Assembly (NCBI RefSeq): GCF_014931565.1 | Contig: NZ_CP063353.1 | Coordinates: 3,534,001 to 3,598,000 of the forward strand | Length of the DNA stretch: 64,000 nt | Direction: 5' to 3' | Source of the DNA: Clostridium sp. 'deep sea' | GTDB taxonomy: Bacteria > Bacillota > UBA994 > PWPR01 | Shown: positions 17,728-27,015 of the stretch, one piece after another | Numbering within the stretch: the first letter of the stretch is position 1 | How the letters are laid out: the number at the start of each line of letters is the position of its first letter | The notes under the pieces: generated by a model | Seen by the model: only the letters and a program-made list of their open reading frames with translations | The model's database searches: none | What the model was told of the DNA's origin: nothing | Made by a program: the position numbers and the translations under genes

Positions 17728-18504
17728 ATGTTATTAGATACCACACTTATAGATGAATACATACGTACTAAGTCAACAGTTGAAATCGAAAAACATTGGA
17801 TTTTTAATAAAATTGTTGAGGGGAAACATTTATTTGCAGATCCACCACTAAAACATCTTAATAAAATAATAAATAATCGTTCTTTAATAAGTAAAAAATT
17901 AAAAAACTTTGAGCCAACAAATAATGAAGTATGGACAGCTCTATTTGGCGATAGATTAAACTCAACAACTGAGCAAATAGCTATGTTAATAGTAGGAGCC
18001 CCAGAACCATATGATGCCTTTGTTAGGAAAGATCAAAGTGGTAATAATGTAATGGTATTTGATGTTGAAAGGTTAATTAATATAACTAACCCAGCACATG
18101 TTATAAATGGAATTATAACTCATGAAGTAGCTCATACGCTTATCCACCGAGATTTTCAGCTTTATAACTGCAATTTAAACAGCAAAGAAGTATTAAAACA
18201 AATGCTCTTTGATGAGGGTTTTGCCCACTATGTATCGTTTTTAAAATTAAAAGATTTACATAGTGATAAACAATATGTGCAATATAAACAACAAGTATAT
18301 AACACCCTTAAAGAAGTATTAAAGTCTGAAATAACTCAGCAAAATTTAATTGACGGTAATTCTGGTTCATATTGGAGCAAATACATATCTATTAGTGGTT
18401 TGTTCACAATTGTTGACTATCTTAATGGTGGTGGAGATATTACTGAGTTATACCAAAAAGGTTATGAAAATTTCTTTAAGTATTGGCAAAGCATAGTTAG
18501 TTAA
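17728..18504 (+). CDS. putative zinc metallopeptidase with HExxH motif
   Basis: Protein of 258 residues without signal peptide or membrane helix. ITHEVAHTLIHRD near residue 133 is an HExxH zinc site, and DEGFAHY about 30 residues later supplies the third, acidic ligand expected of gluzincins (as in DUF2268-like proteins). The target is unknown. AAAGGAG precedes the ATG. It is convergent with the YcdB/SLH gene and shares its terminator. Confidence 0.65.
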   Translation: MLLDTTLIDEYIRTKSTVEIEKHWIFNKIVEGKHLFADPPLKHLNKIINNRSLISKKLKNFEPTNNEVWTALFGDRLNSTTEQIAMLIVGAPEPYDAFVRKDQSGNNVMVFDVERLINITNPAHVINGIITHEVAHTLIHRDFQLYNCNLNSKEVLKQMLFDEGFAHYVSFLKLKDLHSDKQYVQYKQQVYNTLKEVLKSEITQQNLIDGNSGSYWSKYISISGLFTIVDYLNGGGDITELYQKGYENFFKYWQSIVS

Positions 18505-18507
18505 AAT

Positions 18508-18537
18508 AAAAAAACTCGCTCCTAGAGCGAGTTTTTT
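18508..18537. terminator. bidirectional terminator
   Basis: CTCGCTC (18515-18521) pairs with GAGCGAG (18525-18531), flanked by A and T runs on either side, between convergent genes. Confidence 0.9.
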
Positions 18538-18539
18538 AA

Positions 18540-20639
18540 CTATTTTTTAAATTGATTTTCTAAATTATAAGATGCAATTAATAAGTCTAGTTTGTTAACA
18601 TAATCTTCAGTATTTAAATTATTATTCTCAGGCTGTAATAAACCAAATCCAACGGCTAAAGCAATATATCCATAATCATCTTTATTTATCTTACCACTGT
18701 CTGCAAATGATAGTTTATAAATATTTTGTAGTTCTGCAAATCTATCATAACCTAATAACTTAATCATCATTTTAGCTAACTCTGTTCTAGTTATAAAACT
18801 TTGCCCGTTAAAGGCTGTTTCGGTGTTATCTACCATGCCTAATTGACAAGCATTTTGTAACATAGCATAATAGCTACTGTTTTCACCAATATCAGTAAAC
18901 TTTAACTCTATATTTTCACTATTATTTAATTTACCTACATAATATTCTTTAAATCCTAAAAGCGATTTTACAGCATCGTATTTTGTAATATATTGATCTT
19001 TAATAAAGTTGGTACTATGATTACTGTCAATTTTGGTTAAATTACGGGTTAATAGCTGACCATTAGTTGCATCTACCATAAAGTTATCATAGTAGCTATT
19101 GGGTAAATTATATACTAAACGCATTTCAAAAGATTTTTGTTCACTTTCAGGTGTTGTATTGTATAAAACGTAGTACAGCTCAGGTTTATAGTTTTCAAAG
19201 TAATTTTTAACTGCAACTGATTCATTTATTAGAGTATCTGAATATTCAGGCGGATTTTTATCCCAAGTCATATCAATGTACCTTATATTTGTATTGTTTT
19301 TATCAAATAATATGGCAACACCATTGTAATGATAAAGAACTCCATTAACTTTTCTGGTGAAAACAAACTGATTATTTTTGTGTTCTACTAATTCAATTTT
19401 TGTTTCAATATCATTAATTTTGTCTGGATAATATTCTTTAATTACCTCTATAGCTTTATTATAAGCCTCTTGGCTTGTACTCTTTATATCTTCAGGATTT
19501 AGTTCAATGTTATTAACACTTGCTAAAAGTAGGCGCTCTGTTAAGGCATTAATATGTAATTTGCCTTTGGCGTTCTCTTTTTTAAATGATGCATTCCACT
19601 CATACATTACATTGGCAAAATTATCGTCAGAATTATCTATCAGAGTTAACTCTGTTACTTGGTATCCTTGTCCGTAAATACCTTCAATGTAATCAGTAAC
19701 AACCTCAGTGGCACGCTCTTTTGAAATTGGTTGCTCATTTTGTTTTAACTGGCTTTTAACTTTAGTAATTTCAGCTCTTTTTTCAGCTGTAATATCAAAA
19801 ACCTCAGTTTGTTGTGCCTTTTTCCATTCATGATCAATAATTTCACCTGTTTTAGCATTTAAAGCATAGCCATTTAAGCTTGTTGTGCTATAAATTGGCA
19901 AATAAGTTTTAGTAGTATAATCATTAATTCTTATTATAGGAAAGTATCTTAAGTTTATAGGAATACTTTCTTTAACATTTTTTAGGGCCTGGTATTTATT
20001 AATAATACCTTTTTTGTTCTCAAACTTTATATTTTCATACCATTTACTTGTGTAACCAGCTACTTGTTTATTATCACTAGATACACTAACACTGATGTAA
20101 TTATTATTAACATAAGCTCCATTAAGTTTACGATAAAAAACATACTCATAATTAATAGCATTATAACCAGCACTAACTTTGCTAGAAACCAACTCTAAAT
20201 CTTTAAACTTAGTGGGAAAAACCTTTTTAACAAAATCTTCAGCTATTTTCTGAGCCTCACTATCACTCATAGCAGTAAATATTTTGTTTTTATCTTCAGA
20301 GTTTACGAAATAATTCTCATAAAATATTTTGTTAACAAAACCGGTAACACCATCAACAGTTGCATGAACAATAGTTTTAGTGTCGTTTTCAGTATAATTC
20401 CAGCGCACATCAATCTCATTGTTTACTAATTGAGCTGAATTTGCAACTAATTTAATAGTAGGTTGGTACTGCTTAGCATTAAGGTTTACATTCCAGCCGC
20501 TTCTTAGGCACTTAAGTACTGAAGATACAGCTTGATCCTTAGTTATATCTGTTAAAACAGTATCATTAGCAGCACTAGCTACTAACATAGTGCCGGTAAC
20601 TAAAGCAACAATTAATATAAAAGATAAACACTTTTTCAT
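18540..20639 (-). CDS. secreted YcdB/YcdC-domain protein with C-terminal SLH region
   Basis: Exported protein of 699 residues. A signal peptide (KKCLSFILIVALVTGTMLVASAA) of about 24 residues is followed by repeated YcdB/YcdC (PepSY-like, once DUF4901) units of about 110-150 residues to about residue 560. The C-terminal 130 residues carry S-layer-homology-like segments (FITRTELAKMMIKLLGY). It would bind the cell wall through these. The ATG at 20639 follows AAAGGAG. A paralog of the same layout lies at 33106-35184, also on the minus strand. The molecular role is unknown; PepSY-type domains are often protease inhibitors. Confidence 0.8.
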   Translation of the reverse strand: MKKCLSFILIVALVTGTMLVASAANDTVLTDITKDQAVSSVLKCLRSGWNVNLNAKQYQPTIKLVANSAQLVNNEIDVRWNYTENDTKTIVHATVDGVTGFVNKIFYENYFVNSEDKNKIFTAMSDSEAQKIAEDFVKKVFPTKFKDLELVSSKVSAGYNAINYEYVFYRKLNGAYVNNNYISVSVSSDNKQVAGYTSKWYENIKFENKKGIINKYQALKNVKESIPINLRYFPIIRINDYTTKTYLPIYSTTSLNGYALNAKTGEIIDHEWKKAQQTEVFDITAEKRAEITKVKSQLKQNEQPISKERATEVVTDYIEGIYGQGYQVTELTLIDNSDDNFANVMYEWNASFKKENAKGKLHINALTERLLLASVNNIELNPEDIKSTSQEAYNKAIEVIKEYYPDKINDIETKIELVEHKNNQFVFTRKVNGVLYHYNGVAILFDKNNTNIRYIDMTWDKNPPEYSDTLINESVAVKNYFENYKPELYYVLYNTTPESEQKSFEMRLVYNLPNSYYDNFMVDATNGQLLTRNLTKIDSNHSTNFIKDQYITKYDAVKSLLGFKEYYVGKLNNSENIELKFTDIGENSSYYAMLQNACQLGMVDNTETAFNGQSFITRTELAKMMIKLLGYDRFAELQNIYKLSFADSGKINKDDYGYIALAVGFGLLQPENNNLNTEDYVNKLDLLIASYNLENQFKK

Positions 20640-20895
20640 AATAGACTCCTTTATTTTTTCTCTTAATGAACCCAATTAAATTCAGATTTAACTACGTTTA
20701 GACTAATAAATTGCTTAATTTGTTCCCAAAAAAATGCAATATTACAACTAAACAACCTCATATAATTATATAGTATATTATAAATTACTTACTAAATCAC
20801 TTCAATAAAATTATGGATTAATATGAAGATATTGTAGTAATAAAGCATATTAGTGTGTTAACAAGTAGTGTTTTTAGCTGTTTTGTATAAGACTA

Positions 20896-20924
20896 TTGAC
20901 ATAAGTAGCAAATATGCTTATAAT
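20896..20924 (+). promoter_or_regulatory. promoter of the TetR-ABC operon
   Basis: Consensus TTGACA (20896-20901), 17-base spacer, TATAAT (20919-20924). It leads directly into three operator repeats. Confidence 0.88.
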
Positions 20925-20925
20925 G

Positions 20926-20971
20926 TGACTATAAAGTCACATGACTCAAAAGTCACATGACCTTAAAGTCA
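20926..20971 (+). promoter_or_regulatory. three tandem palindromic operators
   Basis: TGACTATAAAGTCA (20926-20939), TGACTCAAAAGTCA (20942-20955) and TGACCTTAAAGTCA (20958-20971) are 14-base palindromes spaced exactly 16 bases. They begin two bases after the -10 and precede the TetR-type gene by 42 bases. They are probably the binding sites of that TetR protein. Confidence 0.75.
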
Positions 20972-21013
20972 TATGCTATTAACTACTAAAATATAATGAA
21001 TTAAGGTGACATA

Positions 21014-21673
21014 ATGCCTAAAGACACATTTTACAATTTGCCAGAAGATAAAAGATTTTTAATTGAAGATATCGCTACTCATGAGTTTGTTGAATATGGT
21101 TATGATAAAGCTAGTGTAAATCGAATAGTAAAAAACTGCAAAATAGCTAAGGGTAGCTTTTATCAATACTTCGAAGATAAAAAAGACTTGTTTAAACACC
21201 TTTTAAAAAGACTTACTGATAAAAAACTAAAATATATTTCACCTAAGTTACAAAACCCTTATAAGCTAGATTTTTTTGTATTATTAAGAGAAATGTATAT
21301 AAGTGGACTGCGATTTGGAGCTGAGAACTCAGCCGCAGCCTATTTGGGGAATCAAATACTAAAAAACAAGGACCATCCAGTATATAAAGAAGCTGTAGCC
21401 GACACAATTAAATATGCCTATAGTTTTATAGAAAGCATGCTCAATAATTCCATTAAGCAGGGAAATGTAAGAGCTAATATTGATACAAAGTTTGTAAGCT
21501 ATATTATAACTGCCTTAAACATTGCAACCATAGAGTATTACTTTGATGTAGTAAAAAATACAGAAATGGTTATAAGTGATTATGATGGGGACATAATGGA
21601 GACTGTAGATTTATTTATTGACTTTATTAAAAACGGGATAGGAAAACAAACAGGAGGTAAAAGTGATGATTAA
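21014..21673 (+). CDS. TetR/AcrR-family repressor
   Basis: Repressor of 219 residues, first gene of a five-gene operon. The helix-turn-helix reads ASVNRIVKNCKIAKGSFYQYFEDKKDLF, followed by a helical ligand domain. Three palindromes in the promoter suggest autorepression, with release when a toxic compound binds. Its stop overlaps the ATPase start by eight bases. Confidence 0.92.
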   Translation: MPKDTFYNLPEDKRFLIEDIATHEFVEYGYDKASVNRIVKNCKIAKGSFYQYFEDKKDLFKHLLKRLTDKKLKYISPKLQNPYKLDFFVLLREMYISGLRFGAENSAAAYLGNQILKNKDHPVYKEAVADTIKYAYSFIESMLNNSIKQGNVRANIDTKFVSYIITALNIATIEYYFDVVKNTEMVISDYDGDIMETVDLFIDFIKNGIGKQTGGKSDD

Positions 21674-22520
21674 AGTTAAGAACTTGTATCATTCATATGC
21701 TAATGACAAGAACTATGCTGTTAAAGATGTAAGTTTTGAGGTTGCAAAGGGTGAGGTATTTGGTTTTTTGGGACCATCGGGAGCAGGCAAGTCTACTACC
21801 CAAGGAGTTTTAACAGGTTTGCTACAGTTACAACAAGGTAAGGTTGAGGTGGCTGGCTATGACATGCGTAACATACAACGTAAAATGTTTAACAAAATCG
21901 GAATGTCTTTTGAACAATCTAATGTATATAACAAAATGACAGCTAAAGAGAACCTAGAGTTTTATCGTAAGCTGTTTGATGTGCCAACCCGTAACCCCTT
22001 AGATTTATTAAAAATGGTGGGACTTAATGGTAAAGAGAATATTAAAGCCGGTGATTTTTCAAAAGGTATGAAACATCGTTTAACCTTTGCTAGATCAATG
22101 ATTAATAACCCAAAGTTATGGTTCTTAGATGAGCCCACAACAGGTTTAGACCCTGCTATAGCATCTGAAATAAAAGAGATTATAAGAGAGCAGAACAAAC
22201 AAGGAGTAACAATATTTTTAACTACCCACAATATGCATATTGCTGATGAGCTGTGCGATAGAGTAGCCTTTATTGTAGATGGTGAATTAAAACTAATTGA
22301 TTCACCCAAAAGTCTTAAACTGCAATATGGAGAAAAATTTGTTGATGTTGAGTATATAAAAGATAACCAGGTAGTAAAACAATCATTGTCTACAATTGAA
22401 GCCAACGATAAGATGCTTCTTAAACAAATAATAGACAAATATTCTATCCAAACAATGCATAGTAAAGAAGCCACATTAGAAGAAATCTTTATAAAGGTGA
22501 CAGGAAGGGAGCTCGTATAA
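21666..22520 (+). CDS. ABC exporter ATP-binding protein
   Basis: ATPase of 284 residues for an ABC-2 exporter. Walker A is GPSGAGKSTTQGVLTG, the signature FSKGMKHRLTFARSM and Walker B LWFLDEPTTGLDP; the signature has FSKGM in place of LSGGQ, which is common in this exporter group. The C-terminal 70 residues form the extra domain of drug or antibiotic exporters. AGGAGG at 21652-21657 fits ATG 21666 better than GTG 21663. It is followed directly by two permeases. Confidence 0.93.
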   Translation: MIKVKNLYHSYANDKNYAVKDVSFEVAKGEVFGFLGPSGAGKSTTQGVLTGLLQLQQGKVEVAGYDMRNIQRKMFNKIGMSFEQSNVYNKMTAKENLEFYRKLFDVPTRNPLDLLKMVGLNGKENIKAGDFSKGMKHRLTFARSMINNPKLWFLDEPTTGLDPAIASEIKEIIREQNKQGVTIFLTTHNMHIADELCDRVAFIVDGELKLIDSPKSLKLQYGEKFVDVEYIKDNQVVKQSLSTIEANDKMLLKQIIDKYSIQTMHSKEATLEEIFIKVTGRELV

Positions 22521-22521
22521 A

Positions 22522-23628
22522 ATGAAACTATGGCATAGTTTTAAAAAAGAGCTTAAACTAGCCTCAAAAGGATTTTACTTTTATATAGAATTATTTATGG
22601 CACTTATTATACTAGTAGTTTTAATGTTTGCCGTACCAGAGCAAATAACCTCATCTACAACAGAGTATGTAGCGCTTGAATTACCAGCCCCACTTCATGA
22701 GGCTTTTATGCAAAGAGCTATTGAGCATGATTTAGATCATAAGTTAGAAGATGTAGAGATAAAGAGTGGCAAACAGGTATACAAGGCTAAGCTCTATCAA
22801 GACGAAGAAAAAATAACCTATCTGCTCGAAACAGAGCAGGCAATACAGCAGATAGCAAAAGACAAAAATAAGCTTGGTGCTGTAGTAACAACAAATGAGC
22901 AAGGGCAACTGATTTATAGATATTATACTCAGGGTTATGAGTCAGAAAGGTACAAAAATGCCTTACAGCTTTTACATGTAAAGGATCTAGAAGCATTAAA
23001 AGAACACATGGATCAGCAAAAAGTTGTTGCCCTTAACACCCAAGTGAAAATACTAAATGACAGACAAAACTCAGTGCCATCTTTACTAGTGTTTAATGGT
23101 AGTTTAATGGGATTTTTTATAATTGCAGCTTATATCTTTTTAGACAAAAAAGAGGGAGTTATTAAGGCCTATGCTGTAACAGCTTCATCTGTATGGCAGT
23201 ATTTATTGAGTAAAGTAGGCGTAATATTATTTACAACAATTATATCTTCTTTAATTGTTGTTGTACCAATAATGGGCTTACAACCTAACTATTTATTGCT
23301 AATTATATTTTTATTAACAACAGGCTTTTTTGCCTCATCATTGGGTTTATTATTAGCAAGCTTTTACGATAATATCATGCAGTCATTTGGAACAATGTAT
23401 ACCCTAATGATGTTATTAATAGTGCCTAGCTTCTCGTACTTTATAGCCAGTTGGCAGCCAGTTTGGGTAAAGTTTATTCCAACTTACCCTATGATACAAG
23501 GCTTTAAAGAAATAATGATAAACGGAAGTACATCTTATGTATTACTTGCCTCAGCAGGTTTTTTTGTTAGTGGTTTTCTACTATTCTTATTAGCTAATAA
23601 ACGCTATAAAAAGACCTTAACGGTGTAG
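22522..23628 (+). CDS. ABC-2 type exporter permease
   Basis: Membrane protein of 368 residues. One N-terminal helix (about 18-38), a soluble outer domain (about 40-180, Gln/Lys/Glu rich), then five helices from 188 to the C-terminus, the ABC2_membrane_3 layout. It begins one base after the ATPase stop. It would form a heterodimer with the next permease. Confidence 0.88.
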   Translation: MKLWHSFKKELKLASKGFYFYIELFMALIILVVLMFAVPEQITSSTTEYVALELPAPLHEAFMQRAIEHDLDHKLEDVEIKSGKQVYKAKLYQDEEKITYLLETEQAIQQIAKDKNKLGAVVTTNEQGQLIYRYYTQGYESERYKNALQLLHVKDLEALKEHMDQQKVVALNTQVKILNDRQNSVPSLLVFNGSLMGFFIIAAYIFLDKKEGVIKAYAVTASSVWQYLLSKVGVILFTTIISSLIVVVPIMGLQPNYLLLIIFLLTTGFFASSLGLLLASFYDNIMQSFGTMYTLMMLLIVPSFSYFIASWQPVWVKFIPTYPMIQGFKEIMINGSTSYVLLASAGFFVSGFLLFLLANKRYKKTLTV

Positions 23629-23638
23629 GAGGGTAATT

Positions 23639-24640
23639 ATGCTAAAGAATATATGGAACGTATTTTTACGTGATTTAAAAGTTAACTTAAGAGACTTTAT
23701 GGCGCTATATATAATTGTATTTCCAATATTAGCAGCTATTGCAGTAAATATTTTTGCGCCAGGAATTAATGATACAACAATCAATATAGCACTAGTAGAG
23801 GGCGATAATGCGGCCCAAGTGGAGTATTATAAAAACTTTGCCAAAGTAGAGCTCTTTAAAGATGTAGAAAGTATGCAGCGTAGAGTAGAAAAAAGAGATA
23901 GCATTGTTGGATTTATGCCAGCAGAAAATGGGGGCTATATTTTAACTCAGGGTAATGAAGGTGCAGAAGTAGTAGAATACGCTAAAGTCTTAAAATCTTT
24001 TTATGACTTGGGCATAAGTTTAGAAGATACAAATGCTGAAATAAGGGACTTTGGCAGAACTGTTCCTCCCCTCAAAAAGGTTTTAGTAAACGTTATTATG
24101 ATGTTTACAGCTGCCTTAGGAGGTATGTTAATTGCCTTTAATATAGTAGAAGAAAAAACTGACCGCACCCTTAAAGCTGTACAGGTTACAACAGTATCTA
24201 GAATGCAGTTTATACTAGGTAAAAGCTTAATGGGTATTTTAGTACCAATTATCGGTAGTATAGCTGTGCTACTAATTACCGGATTTAGTAATGTAAACAT
24301 AGGTCAGGCAATATTATTAATTGCTTCATCCTCATTACTGAGTATGTTAATTGGTTTTATAGAAGGTATTCGAAATGACGATATTATGAGTGCTGCTGCT
24401 GGGGTAAAACTAATATTTCTGCCACTAGCGGCATCCGTAGTTGCGATTGAACTGTTAGCTTCTAAGTGGCAAAAGTTCTTTTATTGGAGCCCATTTTACT
24501 GGGCATATAAAGGCAACAATGCAGTATTATCATATACAGCTAGTTGGCAAAACATATTACTGTACACAGGATTAATAGTGGCAATAACAGGTGTAGTTTA
24601 CCTTATATTATCGCCAAAAATACGAAAGGGTTTTGAGTAA
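23639..24640 (+). CDS. ABC-2 type exporter permease, second subunit
   Basis: Membrane protein of 333 residues with the same layout as its neighbour: helix near 20-40, outer domain to about 150, then FNIVEEKTDRTLKAVQVTTVS, the cytoplasmic coupling motif of ABC-2 exporters, and more helices. AGGAGGG precedes the ATG. The compound exported is unknown. Confidence 0.9.
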   Translation: MLKNIWNVFLRDLKVNLRDFMALYIIVFPILAAIAVNIFAPGINDTTINIALVEGDNAAQVEYYKNFAKVELFKDVESMQRRVEKRDSIVGFMPAENGGYILTQGNEGAEVVEYAKVLKSFYDLGISLEDTNAEIRDFGRTVPPLKKVLVNVIMMFTAALGGMLIAFNIVEEKTDRTLKAVQVTTVSRMQFILGKSLMGILVPIIGSIAVLLITGFSNVNIGQAILLIASSSLLSMLIGFIEGIRNDDIMSAAAGVKLIFLPLAASVVAIELLASKWQKFFYWSPFYWAYKGNNAVLSYTASWQNILLYTGLIVAITGVVYLILSPKIRKGFE

Positions 24641-24650
24641 GGAGGTCACT

Positions 24651-24857
24651 ATGAAGATTAAGGTACTGTTAGGTCTGTTATGTGTGATTTATGGATTATT
24701 TGTATATTTCCTCACAATAACTAAGCCCCCCAAACTATGGGGCATAGGCAAAATCCAAGCCTTTGTAAAGGTATTAGGAAACACAGGAACAAACATCTTC
24801 TTTTACATTTGGGGTACCGGATTTATTGCCTTAGGCGTATGGCTGTTTATAAAATAA
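24651..24857 (+). CDS. small two-helix membrane protein
   Basis: Protein of 68 residues with two hydrophobic segments (about 3-22 and 45-66) and a short Pro/Lys loop. The ATG at 24651 follows AAGGAGG by five bases. It is the last gene of the TetR-ABC operon and may assist the exporter. No family recognised. Confidence 0.7.
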   Translation: MKIKVLLGLLCVIYGLFVYFLTITKPPKLWGIGKIQAFVKVLGNTGTNIFFYIWGTGFIALGVWLFIK

Positions 24858-24879
24858 AACTATACTAAATATAAATTTA

Positions 24880-24915
24880 AGGGTTCACTTCTGAATTGGG
24901 TGAACCTTTATTTTA
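24880..24915 (+). terminator. terminator of the ABC operon
   Basis: GGTTCAC (24882-24888) pairs with GTGAACC (24900-24906), followed by TTTATTTTATTTTA. Confidence 0.75.
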
Positions 24916-25108
24916 TTTTAAACACAAAAACACACTTTTATTATCAAAAAACTTTATAAATAAATTAAGACCTAAAATAGACAATATGCGGTCTAGGTGT
25001 AAGAATCTCGTTCTTACATAAATAGAATACTTGTGCTATATTAAAACTGTATAAAGTATAAAATAACAAAAAAGTTTATTCTATCATTTAAACAGATACG
25101 AGGAAAAA

Positions 25109-25969
25109 ATGAAGATATGCCATGAATGTATACCTTGCCTTGTTCGTCAGTCAGTCGAAGTAGCTGAACTTATGAGCAATAAAAAAGAACTGCAACAAAA
25201 AATAATCAAAAAGACCTTAGAGCAACTATGCGACATAACATTTAATGAAACAGCTCCGTATTTAGCACGACATATCCATAAATATGCTAAACAAATAACA
25301 GGAAACCAAGACCCCTATAAAGAACTAAAAATAAAATATAACAAAATAGCAGAAGACCTTTGTTATGAACTTGATTTGCCAAAAATGGTTACTAAGAGTG
25401 ATAACCCTTTTGATACAGCCTGTAGACTCGCAATTGCAGGCAATATAATTGACTTTGGCTTAGGTATAACTCTAAAAAAACAGGGTATTTACGATTCAAT
25501 TCAACAAAGCCTAGAGTCTGAGATAGCATGTAACAGTATTCAGGAATTGCATAATGCTGTTAATAAAGCAGAAAACATCCTTATACTATGTGATAACTCA
25601 GGAGAAATAGTTTTTGATAAACTGCTAGTAAATCAAATGCCAAAACATAAGATAACTTACGTAGTAAAAGGCGCTGCAATAGTAAATGATGCCACTATGC
25701 AAGATGCTATAGATGTAGGCATGACAGATTTAGTAAAAGTAATACACAATGGTGCAGAAGCACAGGGTACGATCTTAGAGCTCTGTTCTGAAGAGTTTAT
25801 ACAAACATTTAACAGCGCAGATCTAATAATTTGCAAAGGTCAAGCAAACTATGAAACCCTGAGCGACCTACACGATCCCCGAATCTACTATTTACTAAAA
25901 GCCAAATGCCAATCAATAGCAGACCATTTAAACTGTCAAAAAGGTGCTTATGTAATAAAACATTTTTAG
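25109..25969 (+). CDS. DUF89/ARMT1-like metal-dependent phosphatase
   Basis: Protein of 286 residues. CHECIPCLVRQ at residues 4-14 is the Cys-rich start of prokaryotic DUF89 proteins. LCDNSGEIVFDKLL near 155 holds the metal-binding Asp and Asn of the active site, and KGAAIVNDATMQDA and ICKGQANYETL complete the family signature. DUF89 proteins are damage-control phosphatases acting on sugar phosphates or phosphopantetheine precursors. The gene is single. Confidence 0.87.
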   Translation: MKICHECIPCLVRQSVEVAELMSNKKELQQKIIKKTLEQLCDITFNETAPYLARHIHKYAKQITGNQDPYKELKIKYNKIAEDLCYELDLPKMVTKSDNPFDTACRLAIAGNIIDFGLGITLKKQGIYDSIQQSLESEIACNSIQELHNAVNKAENILILCDNSGEIVFDKLLVNQMPKHKITYVVKGAAIVNDATMQDAIDVGMTDLVKVIHNGAEAQGTILELCSEEFIQTFNSADLIICKGQANYETLSDLHDPRIYYLLKAKCQSIADHLNCQKGAYVIKHF

Positions 25970-25972
25970 AAT

Positions 25973-26013
25973 AAAAAGCAATTTAGCATGAATAATGTTA
26001 GGTTGCTTTTTTT
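25973..26013 (+). terminator. terminator after the DUF89 gene
   Basis: AAAAAGCAA (25973-25981) pairs with TTGCTTTTT (26003-26011), with a T run. Confidence 0.75.
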
Positions 26014-26027
26014 GCAGTTTCTACTTT

Positions 26028-26044
26028 GGGGTCAGGCTAGAAAC
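26028..26044 (+). repeat. left terminal inverted repeat of the RAYT element
   Basis: Seventeen bases, GGGGTCAGGCTAGAAAC, complementary without mismatch to 26932-26948. Confidence 0.85.
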
Positions 26045-26096
26045 ACGTATTTTGTGATATAATATTGTATGTAATATTAACTACAGGAGGTGTATT

Positions 26097-26924
26097 ATGG
26101 CACGCAGACAACGGCTTCACTATAATGGAGCCCTATATCATGTTATTACAAGAGGCAATAATAAAGATAATATTTTATTAAATAACGAAGATAAACACCA
26201 ATACATAAAGCGCATTCAAAAATACATAAGTAAATATAATGCTAAAATTTTTGCATATGCAATTATGGACAACCATTGTCATTTGTTAATGCAGGTTTCT
26301 GAAGTTCCGTTAGGTAAAGTTATGCAACTTATACAGCAAACCTATACTGCATACTACAATAAAAAATATAATAGAAGTGGTCATGTTTTTGAGCAGAGAT
26401 ATAAGAGTATCCTAGTTGATAAAGATGAATACCTATTAGTACTTATTAAGTACATACATAATAATCCAGTTAAAGCACAAATAAGTGACATTAATTATAT
26501 GTTTAGTAGCCATAAAGAGTATAGTACTGGTATTGCATCACTATGTAGTATAGATGAAGCTTTATCTTTGCTTGATAGTAACAAAGATAAGGCGATTAAA
26601 AGATATTTAAGATTTATGCAAATGAACGATGATATTAAGCCTTTAGCTGAGTTAGATTATTTATTAAATGTTAAAGATTATGATATCGACTTGAATGAAA
26701 GATTTTATATAACCAAATTTTTTAATAAGATAAAAAGTGAGTTTGAGGAAAAATATAATATTGATTGTGATGTTTTAAAGGGAAAACATTACAAACCTGA
26801 TTTGAGGAATATTAGAAATGAATTTGTTATTGAAGTAATAAAAAATAAGGCGATGAAGCAAGTAGAATTGGCTGATTATTTGGGTATTTCTCATCATGCA
26901 ATATCGAAAATAGTTAATAAGTAA
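26097..26924 (+). CDS. RAYT/IS200-like Y1 transposase with C-terminal HTH
   Basis: Protein of 275 residues. ALYHVITRGNN is the N-terminal RAYT signature; DNHCHLLMQ holds the His-x-His metal motif; KYIHNNPVKA contains the Tyr helix region typical of Y1 transposases. Residues 245-275 form a helix-turn-helix (MKQVELADYLGISHHAISKI), which could bind DNA. AGGAGG is immediately upstream. It appears intact. Confidence 0.93.
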   Translation: MARRQRLHYNGALYHVITRGNNKDNILLNNEDKHQYIKRIQKYISKYNAKIFAYAIMDNHCHLLMQVSEVPLGKVMQLIQQTYTAYYNKKYNRSGHVFEQRYKSILVDKDEYLLVLIKYIHNNPVKAQISDINYMFSSHKEYSTGIASLCSIDEALSLLDSNKDKAIKRYLRFMQMNDDIKPLAELDYLLNVKDYDIDLNERFYITKFFNKIKSEFEEKYNIDCDVLKGKHYKPDLRNIRNEFVIEVIKNKAMKQVELADYLGISHHAISKIVNK

Positions 26925-26931
26925 ATTACTA

Positions 26932-26948
26932 GTTTCTAGCCTGACCCC
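26932..26948 (-). repeat. right terminal inverted repeat of the RAYT element
   Basis: Reverse complement of 26028-26044, starting eight bases after the transposase stop. Confidence 0.85.
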
Positions 26949-26955
26949 GTTAATA

Positions 26956-26971
26956 TGACACACTTGTGTCA
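26956..26971. promoter_or_regulatory. 16-base palindrome ahead of yoaP
   Basis: TGACACA-CT-TGTGTCA lies eight bases after the RAYT element and 45 before the yoaP start. It may be an operator; no regulator gene adjoins it. Confidence 0.35.
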
Positions 26972-27015
26972 AGTACAATGTAGTAATATTAATGTTATGA
27001 AGGAGGCGATAATAT

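Larger units (their letters stand above)
26028..26948 (+). mobile_element. REP-associated tyrosine transposase (RAYT) element
   Basis: The 921-base unit is bounded by a perfect 17-base inverted repeat, GGGGTCAGGCTAGAAAC at 26028-26044 and its complement at 26932-26948. Between them lies one complete transposase gene with its own ribosome binding site. No target duplication is evident, which fits the Y1 single-strand mechanism. Confidence 0.8.

Noticed and set aside
20926-20971. Short CRISPR array
   Set aside because: The units are 14-base palindromes with two-base gaps, next to a promoter and TetR gene; no spacers.
24961-25020. TGTAAGAA/TTCTTACA hairpin as terminator or RNA gene
   Set aside because: Eight-base stem with no T run, and 90 bases before an unrelated gene; no support for function.
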